Made by a program: the position numbers and the translations under genes. From assembly GCA_005882905.1 (NCBI GenBank), contig VBBG01000046.1:1-10090 (forward strand): 10,090 bases of DNA, written 5' to 3'. This document shows positions 1 through 6,040 of this stretch, in pieces. The stretch's first letter is position 1. Every line of letters begins with the position of its first letter. Origin of the DNA: Candidatus Bathyarchaeota archaeon. GTDB lineage: Archaea; Thermoproteota; Bathyarchaeia; 40CM-2-53-6. The notes beneath the pieces are model-generated. The model searched no databases. It was not told where the DNA came from and worked only from the letters and a program-made list of their open reading frames with translations.

Positions 1-1
1 C

Positions 2-697
2 GCCTTCCAAGACCCTCGGGTAGACGGTATACTCGGTGCTTTTGACGTTCTAAACTGGCATCTCAAAATGACTACCTGGCTCAGCAAGGAAGCGCGAACA
101 GAGCGAGTAGAACAGGTCCTGCGCGCCGTCGACTTGTGGGAGGCGAGGAAGAAACGGACATGGCTCATGAGCGGAGGAATGCGAAAGAAGGTCGAGGACT
201 GCAAGGTGCTGGCTCAGCGTCCCAAGATTGCGGTGTTTGATGAACCCACAGCCTTCCTCGACGTTCCGAGTCGCCTCCTGATGTGGAAGATGATTCGCGA
301 GCTCAGAGAGGAAGGGTCCACCGTAATCGTTGCGACAAACATGATGGATGAAGCCGAAAGGCTCTCGGACAGAGTCGCAATTGTGAATCTCGGCAAGCTG
401 GTCGCCACTGACTCACCTGAGAGGCTGAAAGGCACAACGAAGGGGGGAGAGGTGTTAGAACTCGTTGTTGGAGATGGGCAAGCATTTCCACGTGAACTGC
501 TAGCACAATTTAGTGAGGTACGAGACGTAACTCAGGTCGAAAACAAAGTAACGGTGTATCTCAGCTCCGGCAGGCTCTTACTACCTAAGATCGTTGAGAC
601 ACTCACCAACAGGGGAGTTAAGATTGACAGCGTGCACTTGAAGGAGGTCACCTTGGAAGATGTCTTTCTCAACTACACAGGTCAAAGACTCGAATAG
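2..697 (+). CDS. ABC-2 type transporter ATP-binding protein (partial, N-terminus outside the window)
   Basis: This is the C-terminal part of a DrrA/CcmA-type ATPase that would drive export through the two permeases encoded next. The frame is open from base 2, and the residues ahead of the first internal ATG (base 68) fit the family's region between Q-loop and signature, so the gene starts upstream; Walker A is not in the window. Seen here: the signature MSGGMRKK (bases 167-190), Walker B with catalytic Glu in IAVFDEPT, a D-loop FLDV, and a C-terminal SLEDVFL-like end (TLEDVFLNYTG) typical of ABC-2 ATPases. The switch (H-loop) position reads TNMMDEAE, with Asn at bases 338-340 where most ABC ATPases have His. 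The 3' end overlaps the first permease by 38 bases, so the genes are probably co-translated. The transported substrate cannot be told from the sequence. Confidence 0.9.
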   Translation, partial: AFQDPRVDGILGAFDVLNWHLKMTTWLSKEARTERVEQVLRAVDLWEARKKRTWLMSGGMRKKVEDCKVLAQRPKIAVFDEPTAFLDVPSRLLMWKMIRELREEGSTVIVATNMMDEAERLSDRVAIVNLGKLVATDSPERLKGTTKGGEVLELVVGDGQAFPRELLAQFSEVRDVTQVENKVTVYLSSGRLLLPKIVETLTNRGVKIDSVHLKEVTLEDVFLNYTGQRLE

Positions 698-1466
698 CCT
701 ACCAGGTGGAGACTCTACCTCCCGCCTCGTCCTCCAGATGGCCCGGAGGGACATCTCAACACTATTCCGCACGCCCTGGATCATAATTTCCCGAAGTTTG
801 GCGTTCATCGTACAGCTATTCGTGTTCGCCTACCTAATCAGCGGATTCGTCGTAAAATTCCCGAACTACTTCGAATATTACGCGGTAGGAAGCGTAGTTG
901 GAACCATAGCCTCGATCTCCTTCATCATCGGATACGACATTTTCGAAGAGGCGGAGGAGGGTCTTCTAGACTACCTCCTCACCTTGCCCATTTCTCGGCG
1001 CCAATTCATAATCGGTCGTGCGCTAGGCGGAGCAGTGCGTGCGATGATCTACACCATCCCGATGTTCGTAATCGTTGCTTTGATGGAAAAATTCTCAAAC
1101 CCGCTGTCCCTATCTTTTGCTATCTTCGACTTGTTTCTCCTCGCGTTCGGCGTAACGGGACTCTCAATCACTATGGCAGTGAGTGTTCGGAGTGCCAACA
1201 GGTTCGATGTTACGCTCGCTCTGTTAGAGCTGGCAGTTTCAAGGGCAAGTACAGCACTCTACCCTCTAGCATTCATGCCATCGTATGTCGCAGCCTTTGC
1301 GCCCTACTCGCCAGTGACCTTTGCAGCGGATAGCATGCGGGACGTGCTAGAAGGGACTAGTCTGAACTTCTTGAGCATAGCGGGTCTCCTAGCTTTCGTC
1401 ACAATATTTGTCGGGGTTGGGGCAACCTTCTACTTCCGACGGCTTGAAGGAGGAGTCTACGCCTGA
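660..1466 (+). CDS. ABC-2 type transporter permease, first subunit
   Basis: A 268-residue integral membrane protein with about six hydrophobic helices, near residues 42-66, 75-95, 130-145, 155-180, 190-215 and 240-263. This is the usual layout of ABC-2 permeases. Between helices 2 and 3 lies the cytoplasmic stretch LDYLLTLPISRRQFIIGR, typical of ABC-2 permeases and likely to contact the ATPase. The chosen ATG lies inside the end of the ATPase gene (38-base overlap), which suggests translational coupling. A shorter version could begin at the ATG at 738, just before the conserved ARRDISTLFRTPW segment. The next gene encodes a related subunit, so the transporter is probably two different permeases plus an ATPase dimer. 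The substrate is unknown. Confidence 0.88.
   Translation: MSFSTTQVKDSNSLPGGDSTSRLVLQMARRDISTLFRTPWIIISRSLAFIVQLFVFAYLISGFVVKFPNYFEYYAVGSVVGTIASISFIIGYDIFEEAEEGLLDYLLTLPISRRQFIIGRALGGAVRAMIYTIPMFVIVALMEKFSNPLSLSFAIFDLFLLAFGVTGLSITMAVSVRSANRFDVTLALLELAVSRASTALYPLAFMPSYVAAFAPYSPVTFAADSMRDVLEGTSLNFLSIAGLLAFVTIFVGVGATFYFRRLEGGVYA
1446..1456 (+). promoter_or_regulatory. Shine-Dalgarno site for the CTG-started second permease
   Basis: The bases GAAGGAGGAGT contain a full AGGAGG (1448-1453). It ends nine bases before a CTG at 1463, normal spacing for a ribosome binding site, and is the best such match I see in the window. It lies inside the end of the first permease gene (codons for EGG), so coding constraint could also explain it. 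Confidence 0.55.
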
Positions 1467-2200
1467 GCCAAGCCGCCCTTGTCTTTCGAGTAGTTGAACG
1501 AGATATTCGGATACTCTTCTCTGACACGTTCTTGATCGGGATAATGTTCGCAAATTTCGGAATCGATCTCTTCGTTACCGCTGCCACGTTTGGGAATCTG
1601 ATCGGCTACAACTATTTCCTGAGGATAGCTCCCGGATCTAACCTCATAACCGCGATGGTTGCCGCCTTCCAGTCCGGCCGTGACATATGGCGGGAGAAAT
1701 ACATCAAAGACCTCGCCTCCTATCTCCTAACTCTTCCCGTTCCTCGCCGAACGTTCGCAGTCTCGCGGATTACGGGTGGAGTTGCTCGTAGCCTTATCGC
1801 CACGTTCCCGGGAACCCTCGTAATATCGTATCTCTATGGGATACTGTTGAGTCCTAGGCTCATCGAAGCCTTTCTTGTGGTTGGACTCTTCTCGCTTGGA
1901 ATAGTCGGACTGTCGATGGCTGTGTCAGCTTTCGCGTCCTCTATTGAAGTGTTCGCGACGCTGAGGAGCGCAATCCAACTCTATCTGTCATTCCTGAGCA
2001 CGATTTTCTACGATGTGACCCTCTTCCCGGAGCTAGTGCAGCCGATAGTTCATACCAACCCCATGACATGGGCGATACAGGCGTTCAGGGCGATCGGGAA
2101 TCAGGGGTCAACACTTTACCCAATCTCGATTCTTGTAGGACCCTCCCTCGCCTTCGCACTATTAGGGGCTATCTGCTATCTCTGGTACGCAAGGTTATGA
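1463..2200 (+). CDS. ABC-2 type transporter permease, second subunit (probable CTG start)
   Basis: About 245 residues, with several hydrophobic helices and the stretch ASYLLTLPVPRRTFAVSR, closely matching the first permease; the two are probably old duplicates and may form a heterodimer. The first common start codon in frame is a TTG at 1532, which would remove the RVVERDIRILFSDTF segment normally found before helix 1 in this family. The frame is open back to a stop at 1445-1447. Between that stop and 1532 there is no ATG, GTG or TTG in frame. A CTG at 1463-1465, overlapping the upstream TGA (1464-1466) and preceded by a strong AGGAGG, is the best start. If CTG is not used, the gene runs 1532-2200. 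The family call is firm; the start is uncertain. Confidence 0.85.
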   Translation: MSQAALVFRVVERDIRILFSDTFLIGIMFANFGIDLFVTAATFGNLIGYNYFLRIAPGSNLITAMVAAFQSGRDIWREKYIKDLASYLLTLPVPRRTFAVSRITGGVARSLIATFPGTLVISYLYGILLSPRLIEAFLVVGLFSLGIVGLSMAVSAFASSIEVFATLRSAIQLYLSFLSTIFYDVTLFPELVQPIVHTNPMTWAIQAFRAIGNQGSTLYPISILVGPSLAFALLGAICYLWYARL

Positions 2201-2297
2201 CCAGATCATGAGTCGCCGATGCAGGCTTCACTTCCTCTGACGTAAGATTGGCCTTGAAAGCGAATTGCTTCTCAAATCCATGCCTTTCCGTAAAGAA

Positions 2298-2342
2298 ACC
2301 GTCTTGGACGGTCCGAGAAGGAAATAAGCGGCTCTCCTTTTT
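2298..2342 (+). terminator. Possible transcription terminator after the ABC operon
   Basis: A short perfect hairpin (ACCGTC, loop TTG, GACGGT; 2298-2312) is followed after about 25 bases by a run of five T (2338-2342). Archaeal terminators mainly need the T-run, and the position between the operon and the next gene fits. The rest of 2201-2485 shows no gene or RNA I can support. Confidence 0.3.
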
Positions 2343-2485
2343 CCTAAATTGGTGCATGCCGCAATGCAATTAGCTAAAAGAGGTTGAGCCAAACTGCACT
2401 GTGTTGTAACATGACATGACTGCTTTGGAATGAGAGGGGCCTCGAAACACTTTTCAGCCTCCGAACAGGAAACTCGCACACTCGA

Positions 2486-3013
2486 ATGGTCCTCCCGCTC
2501 GACTTCCTCCTTCTTATCGTGATTACTGTCCTGACCATCACGCTGCTCTTGGTCAATTACGTTGCATATTTGAGCCGGGGGCGAAGATACGGACCGTTCT
2601 ACGAAGCAGCAGCCTTGGTCTCCGGTAGTGTCGCCATCAGTGCTTTTCTGGGATCAGCTATGGTCAACCTTGGACAGCAGTACGGGACTAGTGCACTCAT
2701 TTCTCGGTGGGGCTTCACGTTCGGCTGGGCGTTCATGCTCACTCTCAGCAGTTCTTGTGCCTCGATCTACGAGCGTCATTCGGAGGGCAGAATATCAATT
2801 ACGCTCAACGTTGTGGCAACCCTCCTCATCGGTTTCGCGCTAGTAGCAGGACTTGTCTTCTCTGGCGGGTCGCTGCCAGCCTTTCCCACAAGCATCGTGA
2901 ACCTGGGCTTGGCCGCACTGTTCACGTCAATCCTCAAGTTGATGTTCGAGAAGAAGAAAGAGAAGAGAAAGAAGGGCTTCCGACAACGCCTCGCTGATCT
3001 GTTCAAAAGCTGA
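2486..3013 (+). CDS. Multi-pass membrane protein of unknown function
   Basis: A 175-residue protein I do not recognise. It has a hydrophobic N-terminal helix (about residues 5-28), then about four more membrane segments (near 40-62, 74-93, 104-127 and 133-152). It ends in a strongly basic tail (FEKKKEKRKKGFRQR) that should lie in the cytoplasm by the positive-inside rule. There is no cleavable signal, metal-binding motif or catalytic motif that I can see. It is 285 bases downstream of the ABC operon on the same strand with a possible terminator between, so co-transcription is doubtful. Hydrophobic periodicity throughout and a coherent charged tail argue that it is a real gene. Confidence 0.75.
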   Translation: MVLPLDFLLLIVITVLTITLLLVNYVAYLSRGRRYGPFYEAAALVSGSVAISAFLGSAMVNLGQQYGTSALISRWGFTFGWAFMLTLSSSCASIYERHSEGRISITLNVVATLLIGFALVAGLVFSGGSLPAFPTSIVNLGLAALFTSILKLMFEKKKEKRKKGFRQRLADLFKS

Positions 3014-3047
3014 ATTATAAGAGACGACAGGTGTGAACGTCCTGATA

Positions 3048-3150
3048 CTGCAGGGATGGGATTCGAACTCACAAAGTCCTACTGGACCTTCAGATGACGA
3101 AATTGACACGGGCAGATTATCACATTAGCCCAGCCTTTAACCATCCAGCA
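3048..3150 (-). tRNA. tRNA-like element (Ser-like), degenerate or split
   Basis: Read on the minus strand, the 3' part looks like a tRNA end: a T-arm with loop TTCGAAT (complement of 3061-3067), then CCCTGCA as a 3' acceptor strand and a G at the discriminator position, the identity base of archaeal tRNA-Ser. A GTCC-AGTA-GGAC hairpin just before the T-arm could be a long variable arm, and TGGTTAAAGGC resembles a tRNA-Ser D-loop. Against a normal gene: the T-stem has an A-C mismatch, CCA is not encoded, the only nearby 5' acceptor candidate (TGCTGGA) pairs at five of seven positions, and no anticodon loop with T33 and a Ser or Leu anticodon can be placed. It may be a pseudogene, a gene with unusual introns, or a 3' half. 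Confidence 0.4.
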
Positions 3151-3270
3151 TATACCGCCAGACCTAGAAAAATGGATATTGACAGGTAGAGAGATCCTTT
3201 CAGTCTGCACTGGATCACCCGTCTGGTGCGGGGGGTGGGATTCGAACCCACGAAGGCCTACGCCACGGGA

Positions 3271-3328
3271 TAACACACCCGCGCTCCCAAGGGCATCGAG
3301 AACCCTCCATGCCCCTATTCGATCGGGT
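3271..3328 (-). other. Putative tRNA-Leu intron at the canonical 37/38 position
   Basis: A 58-base insertion just after G37. It can fold on itself: ACCCG near its 5' end pairs with CGGGT near its 3' end, and inside that GGGCAT pairs with ATGCCC. This is the layout of archaeal introns cut by the splicing endonuclease at a bulge-helix-bulge. The central helix has a T-T mismatch, and CCCG is repeated at both edges, so the cut sites could shift by a few bases. Confidence 0.6.
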
Positions 3329-3333
3329 CTTGA

Positions 3334-3358
3334 GTGTAGCGCACGCGTGTCAGGCGCG
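3334..3358 (-). other. Putative second tRNA-Leu intron in the anticodon arm (about position 32/33)
   Basis: A 25-base insertion between the 5' anticodon stem (GCGGGT) and TCAAG. A GCGC-GCGC stem closes it. The outer GGGT can pair with ACTC (one G-T wobble), giving a relaxed rather than classic splicing motif. Its removal restores a seven-base anticodon loop, which is the main argument for it. Confidence 0.45.
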
Positions 3359-3403
3359 ACCCGCCCATCTGGTCAGTTATTGACCTGACTCTGGTACCCC
3401 CGC

Positions 3404-3415
3404 ACGACATGTCGT
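3404..3415. repeat. 12-base perfect palindrome abutting the tRNA-Leu 5' end
   Basis: ACGACATGTCGT equals its own reverse complement and begins one base upstream of the mature tRNA 5' end. It could be a protein-binding site, a leader element, or chance. Confidence 0.5.
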
Positions 3416-3430
3416 GTCGCCTCTTATCTC

Positions 3431-3440
3431 AGATATATCT
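3431..3440 (-). promoter_or_regulatory. TATA box of the tRNA-Leu gene
   Basis: AGATATATCT, itself a palindrome, is centred about 32 bases upstream of the tRNA 5' end. This fits transcription starting about five bases before the mature end and a TATA box near -27, the normal archaeal distance. Confidence 0.6.
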
Positions 3441-3610
3441 TGACCCGTCGAGCCTAAACTGTTCAAGAACAAACACTCATCTTGTCGTCAGGGGCGAGTT
3501 TCTTTTCATGAACTGTTTGTTATCGACATCAGGCTATTGGCCAAGGCCCTATTAGCGAGCAGCGTGCCCTTTGCTCTTGAAGCCTCTTCAGAAATAATTG
3601 GGCTGAGACT

Positions 3611-4039
3611 GTGCTGCAGAACAAAACGCTTGCAATCATCGTCATCATCTCTGCGGTCGCACTAGGTGGAGGGATAATGACTTTCGCAATAGGCATTCCC
3701 GATTCCCCCTGCACCGGCGTCGTCGGAACGAACCGAAGCTTCACGATAATTGCCAATGTGAACGGCTACAATGATAGCGTAACCCATCAAGGACAAGCAT
3801 GGCCTATGATGAGTGTGAACCGCTGCGACATGGTTACTGTCAAGATCATCAATACGGATACCCAGACCCACGGGTTTGCCATCGACTATTACGCGGTTAG
3901 GGGGACCGAGATCGTGGGCGGGCAGTCAATTTCATTCCAGTTCTTGGCAACCAGGGCAGGCAGTTTCACAGTCTACTGCTCTATCGCGGTGTGTACAGTC
4001 CACTATGCTATGCTGAATGGTCAGTTGACCGTGTCGTAG
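3611..4039 (+). CDS. Membrane-anchored cupredoxin with CuA-like metal-binding loop
   Basis: A 142-residue protein with an N-terminal hydrophobic helix (about residues 7-28; anchor or signal) and one cupredoxin domain facing outward. Likely copper ligands are His87 in THGFAIDYY and the C-terminal loop YCSIAVCTVHYAM with Cys123, Cys128, His131 and Met134. The CuA pattern of cytochrome oxidase subunit II is C-x3-C-x3-H-x2-M. Here it is C-x4-C-x2-H-x2-M, so the second Cys has moved by one place while Cys, His and Met keep their spacing. Cys34 and Cys72 may form a disulfide. The domain could carry electrons or bind copper; it is too short and lacks the two-helix anchor of a full oxidase subunit II. 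GTG at 3611 is the only start between an upstream stop (3578-3580) and the hydrophobic helix. It is followed after 11 bases by the propeller gene. Confidence 0.85.
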   Translation: MLQNKTLAIIVIISAVALGGGIMTFAIGIPDSPCTGVVGTNRSFTIIANVNGYNDSVTHQGQAWPMMSVNRCDMVTVKIINTDTQTHGFAIDYYAVRGTEIVGGQSISFQFLATRAGSFTVYCSIAVCTVHYAMLNGQLTVS

Positions 4040-4050
4040 ATGGGTCCGCC

Positions 4051-5685
4051 ATGAGTAACCGGCCGCTCGCAATATTTGTTGCGTTGCTTCTTACGATCTC
4101 CTTGACGATCTCAACAAACTCACCTGCCCATGGGCCTGAGTTACCTGTCAGCACACCTAAAGTCCCCCTGCCCTCATCGGCATACGTGACAATGTATCAG
4201 ATTCAGAATAACTCCTCAGATGCTTCGCCTTGGATACTATATCCGGCAAGCAACAAGACGGTCTTGGTCGTCACAATCAAGTTAGGACACGTGATCCAGT
4301 CGCAGATAGTCAACTTCACCATGGGAGTCCCTCCAAAGCCTATTGCGACACTCAACAACACCATCCCAACCGATATCGTCTACGACCATTTTGCGAAAAA
4401 CAACGCAAAGCGGGTCTGGATCATTGAGAATGATACCTTGGCTTATTACAATCAGACGGCGGGAGAATTCAAAACTGCGGTGTCATTTCCCGGGGGAGCC
4501 CCCCAGTACATGACTATCGATCCGTCAGACCACTTTTGGATAACCCTCTTCAACACGGATCAGATCGTTGAGTACAATCCTACTAGAGGGAATTCGTCCA
4601 GCTATACGACCCCCACTCCCAATGCTGGGCTTCAGGGAATAGCCGTCTCGCCCGTCGACAACTCAACTTGGTTCGCGGAAGCCTACGCTGGAAAGATCGG
4701 TCACTTGACTTGCAAAGCATCGGCTTGCGCCATTACAGAATACGGTCCTCCTTCTGGTCTTCGCATTCAGGGCATAATCCAAGTCGCCGTCGACAAGAAT
4801 GGCATTGTCTGGTTCACGATTCACAGCGGGAACGAGTTCGGGAGTTTCAACCCTTCTACCGGAGACTGGAACCTGTTCCCGATCGGATACTGCTCGGACA
4901 GTTACGTAGCAGACTGTTGGGTCGGGCTTCCAAACGCAATATCCCTCGACTCGGAAGGACGAGTCTGGTTTTCCGAACATTACGCCGGGAGGATCGCCAG
5001 GTACGACCCGAACGATAGCACTCTAGTAGAATACATGATGCCAACTGCTTCCGCCGTCTGCCGAAGTGCGTGTACGCCTTATGCTTGGTGGATGTGGCCT
5101 GGAAAGGATGACAAAATCTGGTTCACGGCTTTCGGTCTCGGAGAAATCGGCTACGTCAACGCCAGTCTGCCTATTCCTTTCAACATCACGTCGGAATCGA
5201 GCATCGTCGTCCCGCAGGGGGGATCAACGAAGATCTCGATGTCGTCCACATATTCGGCTGGACTACCGCCTTCTCTCAGCGCCTCGGTTGCTTACCAAGA
5301 TACATCGACGAATCCTCCAATGATCTCGTTCTCGGTGGGCCTAGAGCGATTTTTTGCAAGTAACAGCACTGCCTCATCAACCCTAACCGTGTTCGCCGGT
5401 TGGAACGCCACAACGGGCCCTAGAAACATCGCCGTAACGGCTTACAACGAAAATGTGACAGTGAACACTTTCGTTAAGGTAGACGTTATTGCCTGCACGC
5501 CTCATCTATGGACATGTGCAACGTCGTTCGGCCTCTACACCACGGTCGGATTTGCCAGCGGAATATCTAGCGTCGGTCTAATAGTTCTCGGGATGAACTT
5601 GTATCGGCAGAGAAGGAGAAATGGCGGATCTCCACGGAGCGCGGAAGATTGGGAGTCGGAAGCTATACGAGTTCTATCTCGATGA
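4051..5685 (+). CDS. Exported, C-terminally anchored Vgb-like beta-propeller protein
   Basis: About 544 residues. An N-terminal signal sequence (about residues 6-24) is followed by an extracellular region with repeated blades of the type (I/V)WF(T/S/A)...(A/G)xIGxxxP, as in virginiamycin B lyase/SMP-30-like six- or seven-bladed propellers. After the propeller come a likely beta-sandwich segment (about 375-480), a membrane helix (about 493-517) and an RQRRR stop-transfer signal with a short cytoplasmic tail. Many N-x-S/T sites fit a glycosylated surface protein. Cys come in close pairs (221/226, 281/289, 337/341, 482/489), probably disulfides. Antibiotic lyase activity is not implied; such propellers are often binding or enzyme scaffolds. 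I chose ATG 4051 because the signal sequence follows directly; the frame also opens at a GTG at 3991 inside the cupredoxin gene. The 3' end overlaps the S10 gene by 23 bases. Confidence 0.82.
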   Translation: MSNRPLAIFVALLLTISLTISTNSPAHGPELPVSTPKVPLPSSAYVTMYQIQNNSSDASPWILYPASNKTVLVVTIKLGHVIQSQIVNFTMGVPPKPIATLNNTIPTDIVYDHFAKNNAKRVWIIENDTLAYYNQTAGEFKTAVSFPGGAPQYMTIDPSDHFWITLFNTDQIVEYNPTRGNSSSYTTPTPNAGLQGIAVSPVDNSTWFAEAYAGKIGHLTCKASACAITEYGPPSGLRIQGIIQVAVDKNGIVWFTIHSGNEFGSFNPSTGDWNLFPIGYCSDSYVADCWVGLPNAISLDSEGRVWFSEHYAGRIARYDPNDSTLVEYMMPTASAVCRSACTPYAWWMWPGKDDKIWFTAFGLGEIGYVNASLPIPFNITSESSIVVPQGGSTKISMSSTYSAGLPPSLSASVAYQDTSTNPPMISFSVGLERFFASNSTASSTLTVFAGWNATTGPRNIAVTAYNENVTVNTFVKVDVIACTPHLWTCATSFGLYTTVGFASGISSVGLIVLGMNLYRQRRRNGGSPRSAEDWESEAIRVLSR

Positions 5686-5971
5686 AAACGTCGTCAGGGG
5701 CTCGAATCCTCATCAGTCGTTTGAGAAACCGCTCATTCGGGTCCACATCGATGAGGCGTTTGTGGATCCTCATCTCCCACTTGTCGTAAGTGTTCGTGCC
5801 CTGACCTGCGGGCGACTTTCGAGTCGGGACCATCAGCTTCTTGGTAGGGAGAGGAATAGGACCCTTCAGCTTGACTCCAGTCTTCTCCGCGATCTCTCGA
5901 ATCTCCCCACAAATAGTGTTGATATCCTTGGGGTCTGTGCTAGACAGCCGTATTCTAGCTTTAGAGACCAT
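5663..5971 (-). CDS. rps10: 30S ribosomal protein S10 (archaeal uS10)
   Basis: A 102-residue protein of the normal archaeal length. It belongs to the head of the small ribosomal subunit. The family core is plain: ARIRLSSTDP at the start, the conserved GPIPLPTK followed by VPTRKSP, then YDKWEMRIHKRLIDV and a C-terminal RIRAPDDVFIEIEL. The ATG is fixed by an in-frame stop shortly upstream and by homology of the first residues; a weak GAAGG lies about nine bases before it. It follows the EF-1A gene on the same strand, the classic archaeal order, but with a 200-base gap rather than tight coupling. A TATA-like element in the gap suggests its own promoter. Its last 23 bases overlap the end of the oppositely oriented propeller gene. 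Confidence 0.97.
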   Translation of the reverse strand: MVSKARIRLSSTDPKDINTICGEIREIAEKTGVKLKGPIPLPTKKLMVPTRKSPAGQGTNTYDKWEMRIHKRLIDVDPNERFLKRLMRIRAPDDVFIEIELV

Positions 5972-5993
5972 TCCAGGATACCTTCATCGCCAT
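5961..5993 (-). other. Mini-ORF overlapping the S10 start codon
   Basis: Ten codons (MAMKVSWNGL) in another frame, starting 22 bases upstream of the S10 ATG and ending at a TAA formed by bases inside S10 codons 3-4. It could couple or attenuate S10 translation, or be chance; nothing else supports it. Confidence 0.2.
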
Positions 5994-6030
5994 CTCTTTC
6001 TCGCGGAATTGGAAGGCTGACCTTGGTACT

Positions 6031-6040
6031 GTTAAAAACC
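6031..6040 (-). promoter_or_regulatory. TATA-like element upstream of S10
   Basis: GGTTTTTAAC on the minus strand, about 65 bases upstream of the S10 ATG. This would give a leader of roughly 40 bases. It resembles the EF-1A box in its run of T followed by TAA and in purines just upstream. Confidence 0.4.

Larger units (their letters stand above)
3224..3403 (-). tRNA. tRNA-Leu, probably CAA anticodon, interrupted by introns
   Basis: On the minus strand the ends are unmistakable: acceptor strand GCGGGGG (3403-3397) pairs perfectly with CCCCCGC (3234-3228). It is followed by discriminator A and an encoded CCA (3226-3224). The T-arm is perfect (GTGGG, TTCGAAT, CCCAC), and a GGC-GTAG-GCC variable arm marks a class II tRNA. 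The span is 180 bases against about 88 for a mature tRNA-Leu with CCA. Removing 3271-3328 and 3334-3358 leaves an anticodon arm GCGGG-TTCAAGT-CCCGT with anticodon CAA, T33 and G37, as expected for Leu. A further surplus of roughly ten bases lies in the D-arm, around the GGTCA-ATAAC-TGACC hairpin. The tRNA call is firm; anticodon and exact junctions are inferred. Confidence 0.88.

Noticed and set aside
2205..2245. Possible C/D box guide RNA in the spacer after the ABC operon
   Set aside because: A CTGA is present but no proper RTGATGA box, and the pairing of box C with box D does not work.
2201..2485. Searched for a small gene, riboswitch or repeat array in this spacer
   Set aside because: Only a short hairpin and a T-run stand out; the short reading frames lack plausible starts or composition.
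3179..3388. A 69-codon + strand reading frame with WDSNPRRPTP-like residues
   Set aside because: It is the antisense of the tRNA-Leu; the GGWDSNPRRPTP string is a known artefact of translating the T-arm complement.
3611..4039. Cupredoxin as cytochrome oxidase subunit II
   Set aside because: Too short, only one N-terminal helix, altered ligand spacing and no oxidase genes nearby.
3991..4050. GTG start giving the propeller protein 20 more residues
   Set aside because: The extra residues come from bases coding for the cupredoxin C-terminus and would bury the signal sequence; ATG 4051 puts it at the N-terminus.
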